NCBI GenBank assembly: GCA_038146865.1
Contig: JAYQSL010000004.1
Span: 1-64,000, forward strand
Length of the DNA stretch: 64,000 nt
Source: GCA-2709075 sp038146865
GTDB lineage: Bacteria > Pseudomonadota > Alphaproteobacteria > MPNO01 > UBA2964
Direction of reading: 5' to 3'
In this document: positions 15,880 through 24,203 of the stretch, piece after piece
Layout: each line of letters starts with the position of its first letter
Position numbering within the stretch: position 1 is the first letter of the stretch
The notes under the pieces: generated by a model
Database searches by the model: none
What the model was told of the DNA's origin: nothing
The model's input: only the letters and a program-made list of their open reading frames with translations
Made by a program: the position numbers and the translations under genes

Positions 15880-16647
15880 ATGGTGAAAACAATGCGCGGT
15901 CTTATCGCACTTTTTGCTTCTATAATTACGGTACACAGTTTCTACGCTTGGCTGGTAAATCCGAAAGTATCGGTTCTAGAAGGCTTGATTGGCTCTGGTC
16001 AGTCGGAATTGCAACGGTCGGTTTGGATCATCATCAAGGATGTAGAACAAGAAATTTGTTTCATTTTGATGGGCTGGACAATATTTTTGATAGTAGAAAA
16101 AATATTGGAAATCACAAAGACGAATTACCTCTTTGACGTGGATTTTATGAAGGATATTGAGCTAGTGGAAGAGGGGTTAAAAGGAGTTATAAAGGACCTG
16201 GAGGAACTGCCAGCTCCGATGCCTGAAGCGCCTTTAATCAGAGTGATTAAGTCGAGCTTACGTAGGTTTTTGGTTTCTAACGATATTCACTCGATGTCTG
16301 AGGTAATAGAGTCTGAAATCAATTCATTTTCTGCCAAGAATGAGGCCGGAAATTCGATGATCCGATATTTAATTTGGGCAATACCCTCAATTGGTTTTAT
16401 TGGAACGGTGAGGGGAATAGGAGAGGCACTTTCAAAGGCTGATCAAGCTTTAGCCGGGGACATAACCGGGATGACATCAAGCCTAGGCGTGGCTTTCAAT
16501 TCCACCATGGTGGCTCTTTTTATTAGTATTATCCTGACATTTTTATTGCATCATTTGCAGAAAATTCAAGATGATCTTGCGGTGGACATCAATGCGTATC
16601 TTCAAGAACGCGTGTTGGACCGGCTCAGCGCCTCTCAGATTTCATGA
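15880..16647 (+). CDS. MotA/TolQ/ExbB-type proton channel protein
   Basis: 255 residues. Transmembrane helices lie near 6-25, 58-76, 160-180 and 202-224, with a cytoplasmic helical domain between the second and third, the MotA/TolQ/ExbB plan. The hallmark is IPSIGFIGTVRGIGEAL in the third helix followed by ITGMTSSLGVAFNSTMVALF in the fourth; these line the ion path in known members, which assemble as pentamers around a dimer of a single-span partner. The two genes downstream encode such partners with vWA domains. The start overlaps nothing but follows the peptide by two bases; the stop overlaps the next start by ATGA. Confidence 0.85.
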   Translation: MVKTMRGLIALFASIITVHSFYAWLVNPKVSVLEGLIGSGQSELQRSVWIIIKDVEQEICFILMGWTIFLIVEKILEITKTNYLFDVDFMKDIELVEEGLKGVIKDLEELPAPMPEAPLIRVIKSSLRRFLVSNDIHSMSEVIESEINSFSAKNEAGNSMIRYLIWAIPSIGFIGTVRGIGEALSKADQALAGDITGMTSSLGVAFNSTMVALFISIILTFLLHHLQKIQDDLAVDINAYLQERVLDRLSASQIS

Positions 16648-17672
16648 GGAGGGTAGAGAGTTTTAATATCGCTTTTTTAGACATAATGGCATGTGGGTTG
16701 GGGGCGGTAGTTTTAATTCTAGTTTTATTGAAGGGCCCAGGTACGGCGGCAGAAAATTCAAGTCCTAGTTTGATTAAGCTCGAAGAAAAAATCCAGAGGA
16801 CTCAAGAGAAGAATGCAGAAGTCCTTTCACAAATAAAAAATATAAAAAATCGACAATTAAACGATGTAGATAATAACTCAAAAAACATTCGAGGCCTGGC
16901 GAAACTCAAACAAACTATTCGTAAAAACAAAATAAAAATTTCGGCACTTGAGGCGGAGCTATCAGCGAGAAAAGAAGAACAAAAGAAGCCCAAGATGCTG
17001 AAGATGAAAAAAACTGATCAGCATTTAATTGGGCTCGATGTTTACGGAAAGAAGATAGTTATCTTATTGGACCGTAGTGGTTCAATGGTACATGAGTCAT
17101 TGCTGGAAATTTCGTTGTCAAAGGCCAGGGGAAGGCTTGCCAGGGTAAAGGGAGACAAGTGGGTTAGAGCTCAGAAGATTGCCGCATGGCTTATTCAGCA
17201 AGTCCCAGCCAGTTCGGTGTTTCAAGTCGTTGCCTTTAATGATGAACCAAAGGTTTTAACTAAATCTTGGCTATCTAAATCAAATGTTGATCGAGTAAGA
17301 AATGTTGAATATGCAGTCAAAATACTGGAGCCAACGGGTGGAACAAACCTAGAGAAGGCATTTGCAGAAGCCTCAAAACTGGGACCAGATGGGGTGTATT
17401 TAATCACTGATGGTCTTCCGACACTTGGTGAAAAATTGAATTCTGTTATTCCAAGAGGGGGCTGTGGCGGCCCTTTTCAGCAATCGGTTGTTTCTGGAGA
17501 ATGTCGCGTGACCCTTATGACTGACGTGATAACTGCTTCAAAAGCTTTTCAAGGGAATGTCTCCGGAGTGTTATTGCCGCTTGAAGGAGATCCGCAGGCG
17601 GCACCTCTGTTTTCAAAGTGGGTTCTTCAACATCGAGGGAAATTAATCAGTCCGCCAAGGGAATGGCCATGA
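16644..17672 (+). CDS. MotB/ExbD-like helix plus vWA domain protein A
   Basis: 342 residues. The N-terminus, FNIAFLDIMACGLGAVVLIL, parallels the MotB/ExbD single helix with a conserved Asp at its start (Asp13 here; compare AYADFMTA in MotB). A coiled coil follows (about 45-115), then a vWA domain with a full MIDAS: DRSGS at 143-147, the Thr in TGGTNLEKAF and the Asp in YLITDGLPT. Near the end is a Cys-containing GGCGGPF loop. The predicted plug plus metal-dependent adhesion domain suggests the channel drives binding or release of a periplasmic ligand. It is coupled by ATGA on both sides. Confidence 0.8.
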   Translation: MRRVESFNIAFLDIMACGLGAVVLILVLLKGPGTAAENSSPSLIKLEEKIQRTQEKNAEVLSQIKNIKNRQLNDVDNNSKNIRGLAKLKQTIRKNKIKISALEAELSARKEEQKKPKMLKMKKTDQHLIGLDVYGKKIVILLDRSGSMVHESLLEISLSKARGRLARVKGDKWVRAQKIAAWLIQQVPASSVFQVVAFNDEPKVLTKSWLSKSNVDRVRNVEYAVKILEPTGGTNLEKAFAEASKLGPDGVYLITDGLPTLGEKLNSVIPRGGCGGPFQQSVVSGECRVTLMTDVITASKAFQGNVSGVLLPLEGDPQAAPLFSKWVLQHRGKLISPPREWP

Positions 17673-18577
17673 AAAAAGTCCGCGAGAGGGTAGAGGCATT
17701 CGGCCTTTCTTTTTTAGATATAATCTCATGCGGGTTTGGAGCAGTGGTCATGCTGATTCTAATTTTTAAATTTAGCCCAGTAAACGTTGATGAAGTACCT
17801 GAGATAAGTGCTCAAAAGTTACTGGAGCAATTAATTTATGAAGAAACCATCTTGGCCGAGAATATAAAGAATCTTCGACGTGAAAAGGTACGGTTAAATA
17901 CTTTTGAAAAGGTCGAGACATCCCTGTCAGGTTCTCTCAGACGGGCCAAGAAAACCAACCAGGCTCTAGTGGCAGAAATAAAAGAAAAAACTGAATTATT
18001 GGCTAGGAAAAGATTTGTGGCAGAAAGAGAAGAAGTTAAGTTCTCAGAACCTGTAAGAGCTGTCGCGGGAATACCAGTTGATAGAAAATACGTGGTCTTT
18101 GTGGTTGATACATCCGGTAGTATGAAAAAGATCTGGAGAGAGGTGACCAAGAAGATGGAGGATATCTTAAAAGTTCATCCAAAGTTACTAGGATTTCAAG
18201 TGATGAATGATAATGGTCGGTATATCTTAACCGGTTACGCAAAGTCTTGGATCTCAGATACGCCGTCAATGAGAAAAACGATTTTGGGCCGTTTTGCGGG
18301 TTGGCAAGCCTGGTCTAATAGTAGTCCCTCTGAGGGATTAAAAACCGCACTAATGCACTATCGTAGGTATCTAGATGATTTAGCGATTTATGTGTTTGGA
18401 GACGATTATTCAGGATCAGACTTCGATGGAGTTATAAATCAAGTGTCAGGGCTTAATCGAGGTAAAGCGAGAATCCATGCCTTTAATTTTATTAGTCCAG
18501 CTGCCTCTACAGATCGTTTTAGTACTTTGATGAGAGAAATTGCGTACAGGAACAACGGAGCCTTCCTATCCTTATAA
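17669..18577 (+). CDS. MotB/ExbD-like helix plus vWA domain protein B
   Basis: 302 residues from the ATG that overlaps the previous stop (ATGA). It repeats the plan of the preceding protein: FGLSFLDIISCGFGAVVMLI with Asp17 at the start of the helix, a coiled coil (about 45-120) and a vWA domain with DTSGS at 147-151 and FGDDYSGS later; the MIDAS Thr position is less clear (SNSSPSEGL). The sequence differs enough that the two are ancient paralogues, not a recent duplication. Since known channel partners work as dimers, these two could form a heterodimer in one pentamer. It is the last gene of the operon. Confidence 0.8.
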   Translation: MKKVRERVEAFGLSFLDIISCGFGAVVMLILIFKFSPVNVDEVPEISAQKLLEQLIYEETILAENIKNLRREKVRLNTFEKVETSLSGSLRRAKKTNQALVAEIKEKTELLARKRFVAEREEVKFSEPVRAVAGIPVDRKYVVFVVDTSGSMKKIWREVTKKMEDILKVHPKLLGFQVMNDNGRYILTGYAKSWISDTPSMRKTILGRFAGWQAWSNSSPSEGLKTALMHYRRYLDDLAIYVFGDDYSGSDFDGVINQVSGLNRGKARIHAFNFISPAASTDRFSTLMREIAYRNNGAFLSL

Positions 18578-18950
18578 GTGCTGGATCGGTTGGTGATAGG
18601 GTGAGAGATTTGAATTGAGCTATGAAAATCTTTGGAGCGTCTGTTCAATTCTTTCGATATCGACACCAGATTTTAAAAGTAATCAGGACAAGTTGATGCT
18701 GGATTGGAAATCTGTGTGTTCTTACCTTCTCGGCTAGTTAAAGATTTCGCCAAGATTAAATTGCTTTTACCCTAGAATATCGGCTTCTCCAGTTCCTTGA
18801 TCTCATAATCTAACCTCTCTACTTATGGCTCCCGATTAATCTGAAGAGACCCACAAGAGCTGCCACCGCCTGAGCAGGTTTTTTTATGGATAAAATGAAT
18901 GATTTAGGCCGTAATCACTCGGTATTCGTCAACGCCAGCCTCCAACACTG
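18578..18950. other. Downstream spacer with decayed terminator copy
   Basis: No gene is visible. At 18841-18888, CTGAAGAGACCCACAAGAGC, TGCCACCGCCTGAGCAGG and a T7 run match the hairpin at 3784-3826 but with eroded arms. It may still act as a weak terminator for the vWA operon. The rest is AT-rich without recognisable features. Confidence 0.5.
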
Positions 18951-19060
18951 ATGTCGACTACGTTCAAGCGGGGTTTACATGCTCAGATTTCGGAGCCACA
19001 GGTCAGAAACAAATACGCTCTCACGATGCTGAAAGAGAGAGCTTATTTATGCGTCATTAA
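18951..19060 (+). pseudogene. 3' remnant of zinc-ribbon gene (junction 3)
   Basis: Reads DVDYVQAGFTCSDFGATGQK, then QIRSHDAERESLFMRH and a stop, the C-terminal 36 or so residues of the 24.2-kb protein. Its first residues, DVDYVQA, are closer to the full-length gene than the other two remnants are. One of the two zinc-ligand Cys is changed (CSDF for CSEC). Confidence 0.75.
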
Positions 19061-19138
19061 GGGTGCGAACCCTTCTTAAAAGGTGGGTCAATTTGGCATG
19101 CAACACTATGCGCTTCTGTGCGTTTTTAAGTGACCCAC
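19061..19138. repeat. Hairpin plus inverted repeat at junction 3
   Basis: AAGGGTGCGAACCCTT directly follows the zinc-ribbon stop, then GTGGGTCA (19083) and TGACCCAC (to 19138) form the inverted repeat with the same CAACACTATGCGCTTCTGTG spacer as junction 2. Right end of the island that carries the vWA operon. Confidence 0.6.
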
Positions 19139-19175
19139 TTGGTAATAAGTAATAGAAAATAAACAACTAAAGGCT

Positions 19176-19250
19176 TTCCGTTGGTGTCGCCACTATTTCT
19201 CGAAAAACTCAGAAACGTTGGGCTTTCTTTTAAGCTGAGACAATTTTGTT
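19176..19250. other. Attachment-site core, junction 3
   Basis: TTCCGTTGGTGTCGCCACTA with one change from the core at 5287 and 9849, then a diverged CTCGAAAAACTCAGAAACG. A single arm repeat, CTGAGACAATTTTG, remains to the right and the sequence then runs directly into the last codons of the metallo-beta-lactamase-fold gene. No integrase body remains. Confidence 0.5.
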
Positions 19251-20318
19251 CTATTTTTGTTTAAATGCCCGAGTTTCGCCTACTCTCATCACCCATAGAG
19301 TATCATCAGAAAATCCGTTACTTGCACCAGCTGCCATAAAACGAGTTGAAGGTTCAAATGGAGGCTCATCAGATAAACTACTAATTGTTCCCCAATGTGA
19401 GGCAACCAAAGTTTCGCTGCGGGTATCTACTCCTATTGAGATAGCCTCTTCCGGCGTAGCGTGCGACATCCACATTAGGTTTCTTGGTTCATATGCACCG
19501 ATTGGAACTATAGAATAATCAAATGGCCCGTATATCTCACCAATATTTTGAAATAATTCTTTTACATATCCCGTGTCGCCAATAAACAGAATGTTCCGGC
19601 CGGCACTTTTAATCCCCCAAGATGACCAAAGCGTTTTGTTTTGATCAGTTGTGGTCCTGGCTGAGTCATGTATCGAAGGAATTGAAGTTATTGTTATACC
19701 ATCGATGTTGACTGACTGATGCCAATCAAGCTCGGTAACATTTTTATATCCAAGATCAGTAAAAAACGATTTGAGCCCTAATGGCACAAACACGTTAATT
19801 TTTTCTTTGTTATTTAGCTCCGCTATTGTTTCTTTATCCAGGTGGTCATAGTGGCTATGAGAAATCACTAAAATATCAATTTTAGGGAGGCTTTTTAGAG
19901 AAATGCCAGGGTGGACATAACGTCTGGGTCCTGCCCAAGAGATGGGACTGGCGAATTCACTCAAAAAAGGATCTGTAAGGATGGTTTTTCCAGATACGTT
20001 GAGTAAAAAAGTAGCATGTCCAAGCCAACTAATTCGATCACCTTTGATTGTGTTAAGTAATTTTATAGACTCTTCTGGGGGGAGCGCATGTCCTTCGGGA
20101 ATTTCAGGCGTGAAAACTGAACCCCAAACCCGACGGATGTAAAAAAGGACGCCTTTCGGGGATGCGGTCTCAACGAAGGGATGGTTTTGATATCCGTCTT
20201 TTGTATGATGCTTAGGTTTTTCGGGCGATAGATTTGCAGCCTTGGTTTGAGCCGACGCATAGTCAATGAATACAAAAACCATAGTCACAGCCAATAAAAC
20301 AACCTTAATTTTATTCAA
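19251..20318 (-). CDS. Metallo-beta-lactamase-fold hydrolase, NAPE-PLD/UlaG type, exported
   Basis: 355 residues with a signal peptide (cleavage likely after YASA at residue 23). The metal site is complete: HSHYDHLD at 154-161, GDTGY around Asp248, and later His in SHATPEEA and SHWGT. WLGHATFLL and LTDPFLSE are typical of the NAPE-PLD/UlaG branch, which hydrolyses phosphodiesters or lactones; the substrate here is unknown. The final residues, FKQK and the stop, come from the integrase-type repeat at junction 3, so the native C-terminus may have been replaced. Export to the periplasm distinguishes it from cytoplasmic UlaG. Confidence 0.85.
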   Translation of the reverse strand: MNKIKVVLLAVTMVFVFIDYASAQTKAANLSPEKPKHHTKDGYQNHPFVETASPKGVLFYIRRVWGSVFTPEIPEGHALPPEESIKLLNTIKGDRISWLGHATFLLNVSGKTILTDPFLSEFASPISWAGPRRYVHPGISLKSLPKIDILVISHSHYDHLDKETIAELNNKEKINVFVPLGLKSFFTDLGYKNVTELDWHQSVNIDGITITSIPSIHDSARTTTDQNKTLWSSWGIKSAGRNILFIGDTGYVKELFQNIGEIYGPFDYSIVPIGAYEPRNLMWMSHATPEEAISIGVDTRSETLVASHWGTISSLSDEPPFEPSTRFMAAGASNGFSDDTLWVMRVGETRAFKQK

Positions 20319-20896
20319 TTATTCCTCCGACCTCTATTAATACAATGGTTCCAGAGCGAAGAGCTGTTCTAGAGAGCTGGGAAGTCCTACCAGATAAATA
20401 AGCTTGTTTTTGGTCAAATAGATCTAGGACATTCCAGCATTTTAATATTTAGTTGGGGCGTTCGTATTTTCAAGCGCATGTAACGGACGCCAATGCCGCT
20501 TTTTTGATCTAGGGCTATAAAGGAAAAGACGACCCTAATCGCCAATTATCGCAGCTATGATTGGCTTAGGAGAACCGATATCCATCGGGTACTAAATCAG
20601 TCGATGTTTGGAACTAATGCTAGCAAAAGAAAAAAGATGCGAGCGCGTCTATCAGTGAAAATATTTTTATACGGTGACTGCGTAATCAGTCGGGGTTTGG
20701 ATCACTGTGATAAGTGGAAAACTTATCGACAGCATCAAACTTCATGAAGCCTTCCTCTCAACTCCTTATCGTTGCAGGTTCAACGTTTTCACTAGCGGCT
20801 ATTGAAGAGCAATTTATCCAGAAAAATTAGGGGAGAACGTTTTGGCTGGCCAAAAGCAGCCATTGATCAGTCTGGAGTTCTCGTCCTTTATGTTTT
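20319..20896. other. Gene-poor spacer with first copy of a direct repeat
   Basis: No convincing gene. Positions 20607-20735 (TTGGAACTAATGC, AAAAGATGCGAGCGCGTCTAT, GGTTTGGATCACTGTGATAA, AACTTATCGACA) recur at 21857-21985 on the other side of the 266-codon gene at about 75-80% identity. The rest shows no structure I can support. Confidence 0.5.
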
Positions 20897-21697
20897 TTAA
20901 TCTTTTGTATCAAGAAGCGTTGTCGAAGATTTCAGCACTGGGGCATCGCAGTCATTGTCAGGGATTAAAAGGGCAACTGTCTTAGAGATAGCGCGACCAT
21001 ATAGTTCCTCAAATTTCTGTACACATGGTATCGCAAATTGTTTGATTAATTGACGGTATAAAGCATCTTGTTGCAATCCCGCTGGGCCGAAAAACACTCC
21101 AAGCCTCGGTGAAGTGTTTTGGCTTGAAAATTTGTCTTGCTCGTCTTTTAAAAAGTCTCGCCAAACTTGAACCCTAACCCCTCCATCCTTCAACATTTGA
21201 ATTAAATTTCCATCAGTAGGGCAGGTTGCCGCAATTTGCATAGGTGTGGCTGCAGTGAACAGAGTAAGTAAAGTTTTAGTTTTTGCCGGCCCCTGGCCTG
21301 GATCGACCAATTCCGGCAGCTTTGAGTTATAATATGCCTCGACCAAACTTATCCAAAGATTGCAGGTTTCCCTGCATAATTTTATTTCCGAGTCCAATTC
21401 AGCGATAATCTTTATGATTTCGGCCGGGCCGTTGTACCTATCCTTCAGACCACAAAGACCCGATCGATAATCGGCTATAATTTTTAATTGCCTCGTATTA
21501 AAAAGCGTGACCGCGTCTTGAATAATTGGAGGGTTATAGCTTTTGAGGCTAAAAAAAGAGTTGTAGACAGATCTAGCGTCTAAATGATGAAAAATTTCGT
21601 CGAATATGTCGAACTTTTTAATTGGATCGACCTCTAAAAATTCAGTGTTTATGTCTTTTGCACCAAAAATTTTTCTACGTACATAATTGCGATGCAC
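20897..21697 (-). CDS. Hypothetical soluble protein between direct repeats
   Basis: 266 residues, no signal peptide or membrane helix. Mostly helical with scattered Cys; segments such as VTLFNTRQLKIIADYRSGL and LIKQFAIPCVQKFEELYGRA show no motif I know. Basic start MHRNYVRRKIF. Isolated on its strand with gaps of nearly 600 bases on both sides, and flanked by a direct repeat of about 130 bases. The long open frame in AT-rich DNA supports a real gene; function unknown. Confidence 0.55.
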   Translation of the reverse strand: MHRNYVRRKIFGAKDINTEFLEVDPIKKFDIFDEIFHHLDARSVYNSFFSLKSYNPPIIQDAVTLFNTRQLKIIADYRSGLCGLKDRYNGPAEIIKIIAELDSEIKLCRETCNLWISLVEAYYNSKLPELVDPGQGPAKTKTLLTLFTAATPMQIAATCPTDGNLIQMLKDGGVRVQVWRDFLKDEQDKFSSQNTSPRLGVFFGPAGLQQDALYRQLIKQFAIPCVQKFEELYGRAISKTVALLIPDNDCDAPVLKSSTTLLDTKD

Positions 21698-22273
21698 TTA
21701 ATCTCATCAGTGACTGCAGAGTTACCACAACCCTTTAGGACTAACTCGATCACGCAAGAATGGGCCCAACAAGCCCCTGATCAAACTATTACCGCTAGCT
21801 CTGGTCTTTGAGGCCTGACAAAATTCGGCGAATAAGATCCCATACATCAGACTAAATTTGGAACTAATGCCATCAAAAAGAAAGAGGATGCGAGAGCGTC
21901 TATAAGTGTAAATGTTTTCATATGTTAGTTACGACCGAAGTTGGGATTTGGAGCACTCTGATCAGTGAAAAACTTATCGACATCATTACATTGCATTTAG
22001 TTTTCAGGTCTTCTATCCGACGAAGCAGCGATTTGGACTAACCATTTGTGAAAGTTTTAACCATCCCCGTGATTAAAGCAGGCCTTAAATATGTGCGTTT
22101 TTAATTTAATTGTCAGTGGCGACGGTGAAGAGTTAAGCATGGTGTTGTTGAAGCAAGTCTTGGATTAAATTATATGCGCCAGACTTTGACCAGCATCTCA
22201 AACAAGCTTAGTTTTGATTTATCAACCAGAATTTACGCATATCAATTTATTACCCTTTCTGAGGATCTAACTC
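21698..22273. other. Gene-poor spacer with second copy of the direct repeat
   Basis: Second copy of the repeat at 21857-21985, with words TTTGGAACTAATGCC, GATGCGAGAGCGTCTATAAGTG and AAAACTTATCGACAT shared with the first copy. No convincing gene; a short open frame before 22274 is probably chance. The promoter of the following secreted-protein gene may lie near 22200-22260. Confidence 0.5.
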
Positions 22274-23251
22274 ATGAAAATTTTAAATTTTTTTATACTC
22301 TTATTCGTGATTTTTGGTTGGACAGACACTGCATATTCACAGGCTCCAGCCAGTCCCGCCTGGGGTTATGATAAGTCTTCAAAAGTAAGCTTAAGAAAAT
22401 GTTTTAGTGCAAAATTCTTTGGTCAGAGGATTAAAAAATGTGTCAATCCTGGCTCGGTGGGAGCCGGAGTAAAAGGATCTGCGAGCATTGTCACTTTTAC
22501 GAATGCGGATGATGGCGAAGTTGGTGCAGTTCTTATTCTGCAACATAATTACCACATTGAAATGTTTGGACAGAAGGCAACGATCGGTGCCACTTGCACT
22601 TTTAACTCTACAAAAAGTTCCACAATAGAATTTGAAATTGGGCATTCTCTATCCACCCCGCCTATTCCCAGCATTTCGGTGGTAGATATCCTTACTGCAG
22701 CGGTTGCAGCGAAAAAGAAAGCAGCCAAAGGATTTATGCGTGGTGTGACCCCGACAGCAAAAAGAAAGGGTGGTAAATTCAGTAGTGGTTATGCCGGAGC
22801 TCTAAAGAACTCTGCCTTTAGGGCTTTATTATCAGAAGCAGCTTCGGGATGCTCATTACGTTATCCTGACTACAAATTGTTTCGCGGGGTCCCCAAGGTT
22901 GACCTTTATAAGGTTGGAATAAGTTTCATGGCAGGTGCCGCCAATTGGAAGTTCTTCCGGGACGGGGGTGCTTCAACTACACTGAAAATGGCTATGACCC
23001 CAAAAGCGAAACTGGGCGGGAACAAAATCTCGTTTAAAGTGGCTGGGCAAAGAGTGCGTTGGAAACTCCCAAGCCATCGATTTAAAAAAAATATTACCCT
23101 AGTCTCTCATAAGACCGTGTTAATTAGTCGGGCAGAAGCCGCACGCCAATTTAAAAATAAAGTCTTCAAAAAAGGGGGCAACCCCGTTGGTGGTAGAACT
23201 GGGGGAGTTGCGGGGCCTTCAAAAAGGTTGAAAAACATCCGAAGTAATTAA
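22274..23251 (+). CDS. Secreted hypothetical protein, basic
   Basis: 325 residues. Signal peptide MKILNFFILLFVIFGWTDTAYSQ, then a beta-rich region with four Cys (RKCFSAKFF, KKCVNPG, GATCTFNS, SGCSLRYP), a central helix rich in Lys, and a very basic C-terminus (KRLKNIRSN). The Cys count suggests disulfides in the periplasm or outside the cell. The family is not recognised. It stands alone on its strand, about 190 bases before another small secreted-protein gene. Confidence 0.6.
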   Translation: MKILNFFILLFVIFGWTDTAYSQAPASPAWGYDKSSKVSLRKCFSAKFFGQRIKKCVNPGSVGAGVKGSASIVTFTNADDGEVGAVLILQHNYHIEMFGQKATIGATCTFNSTKSSTIEFEIGHSLSTPPIPSISVVDILTAAVAAKKKAAKGFMRGVTPTAKRKGGKFSSGYAGALKNSAFRALLSEAASGCSLRYPDYKLFRGVPKVDLYKVGISFMAGAANWKFFRDGGASTTLKMAMTPKAKLGGNKISFKVAGQRVRWKLPSHRFKKNITLVSHKTVLISRAEAARQFKNKVFKKGGNPVGGRTGGVAGPSKRLKNIRSN

Positions 23252-23442
23252 TTTGTTAGGGAATAGATAACATAGATCAGTACTATAAGTTTGGAGACCC
23301 CAAAAAGACCTCTAGGTGGGACAAAATCCATTTATTCCATATTGTGAGTATGTCTTGTCAGTTTTTCTCGCTTATCTTTACTAAAAAGCTCACCACGATA
23401 TTGTAAACTTAGTCCGATAAATCATTCCGTGAGGGGAAGTTA

Positions 23443-23778
23443 ATGCGCACAAAACTTTTTGGTGCTCTTGTAAGTATATTGATGTTTGAATCAGGCACCG
23501 CATTAAGTATGAATAATGGTCAATATACCGCATACGCTGCTTCTGGGATGAATTGTAAAACTTGGGTTGAGTATGCACAAAAGCAACGACCGGAAATTGG
23601 CTGGTGGATCGGTGGTTACATGACAGGTGTAAATTTTGCCAAACAAGGTAAGGTCGATTGGTTTGAAACTGATACCTCGACTGCGGTTCTGTCTATTACA
23701 AAACACTGTAAACAATTCCCAACCGATCACGTTGTCAAAGCAGCCAAATCTTTACTTAAAACAGGAAAAGAAAAATAG
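23443..23778 (+). CDS. Small secreted protein, intact relative of the 4.4-kb pseudogene
   Basis: 111 residues after GAGGGGAAG as ribosome site. Signal peptide ends near TALS. The mature protein has MNCKTWVEYA, the GGYMTGVNFAKQGKVDWF segment, DTSTAVLSITKHCKQFP and a Lys-rich end: two Cys likely joined, and a Trp/Gly turn. Size and Cys spacing recall HdeA-like and Rap1a-like periplasmic proteins but I cannot assign it. The decayed copy in island A shows the family is spread with these islands. Confidence 0.6.
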   Translation: MRTKLFGALVSILMFESGTALSMNNGQYTAYAASGMNCKTWVEYAQKQRPEIGWWIGGYMTGVNFAKQGKVDWFETDTSTAVLSITKHCKQFPTDHVVKAAKSLLKTGKEK

Positions 23779-24107
23779 GTCAGTTTTTTACAGGAGCCTC
23801 CAGGGTTTTTTGGTCGGTTTTGCTTTTGCACTCCCTCGAGGATAGAAGCTTTGATATGTCACCCTTAAAATTATCTCTATTTAATCTGCCTCTAAGCTTA
23901 AAAAGCTTCCCTCTGTTTTTACTTTAATGTCTCTAAGCAAAGTAACTCCTAAATGATTTGCTGAGATTGTAAAAACTTTAGAAGTTACTGGGTATTTTCT
24001 AACTATTTTGGGTCGTGGGCCCTGGTGGGGCAGTGTCACTAAGAATTAATTCCTACCCCAGGATCCGTCGTGTTTTCGTTGTCGTATACAAATTATGAGA
24101 AATGGTA
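23779..24107. other. Intergenic region, nothing identified
   Basis: About 330 AT-rich bases. Short imperfect inverted stretches such as CTAAGCTTAAAAAGCTT are present, but no gene, terminator or repeat that I can support. Confidence 0.4.
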
Positions 24108-24203
24108 ATGATTATGACTCAGGACAATAATTTGGAGTGGCGTACGATATTCATACCTGCTCTGCTGAGTGTTTGGGTCATTCTAGTTTCGGTGAGCTTC
24201 TAG
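24108..24203 (+). CDS. 31-residue membrane peptide ahead of the zinc-ribbon gene
   Basis: ATG ATT ATG ACT opens a short frame whose second half, IFIPALLSVWVILVSVSF, is one hydrophobic helix; the stop is followed without a gap by the zinc-ribbon ATG. Such abutting is typical of translational coupling, since the zinc-ribbon gene has no clear ribosome site of its own. It could be a real small membrane protein or only a leader whose translation opens the next start. Confidence 0.4.
   Translation: MIMTQDNNLEWRTIFIPALLSVWVILVSVSF

Noticed and set aside
16644..18577. Canonical Zorya defence system
   Set aside because: The channel-type gene is present but there is no OmpA-like MotB domain, ZorC, ZorD helicase or ZorE nuclease; only an analogy is drawn.
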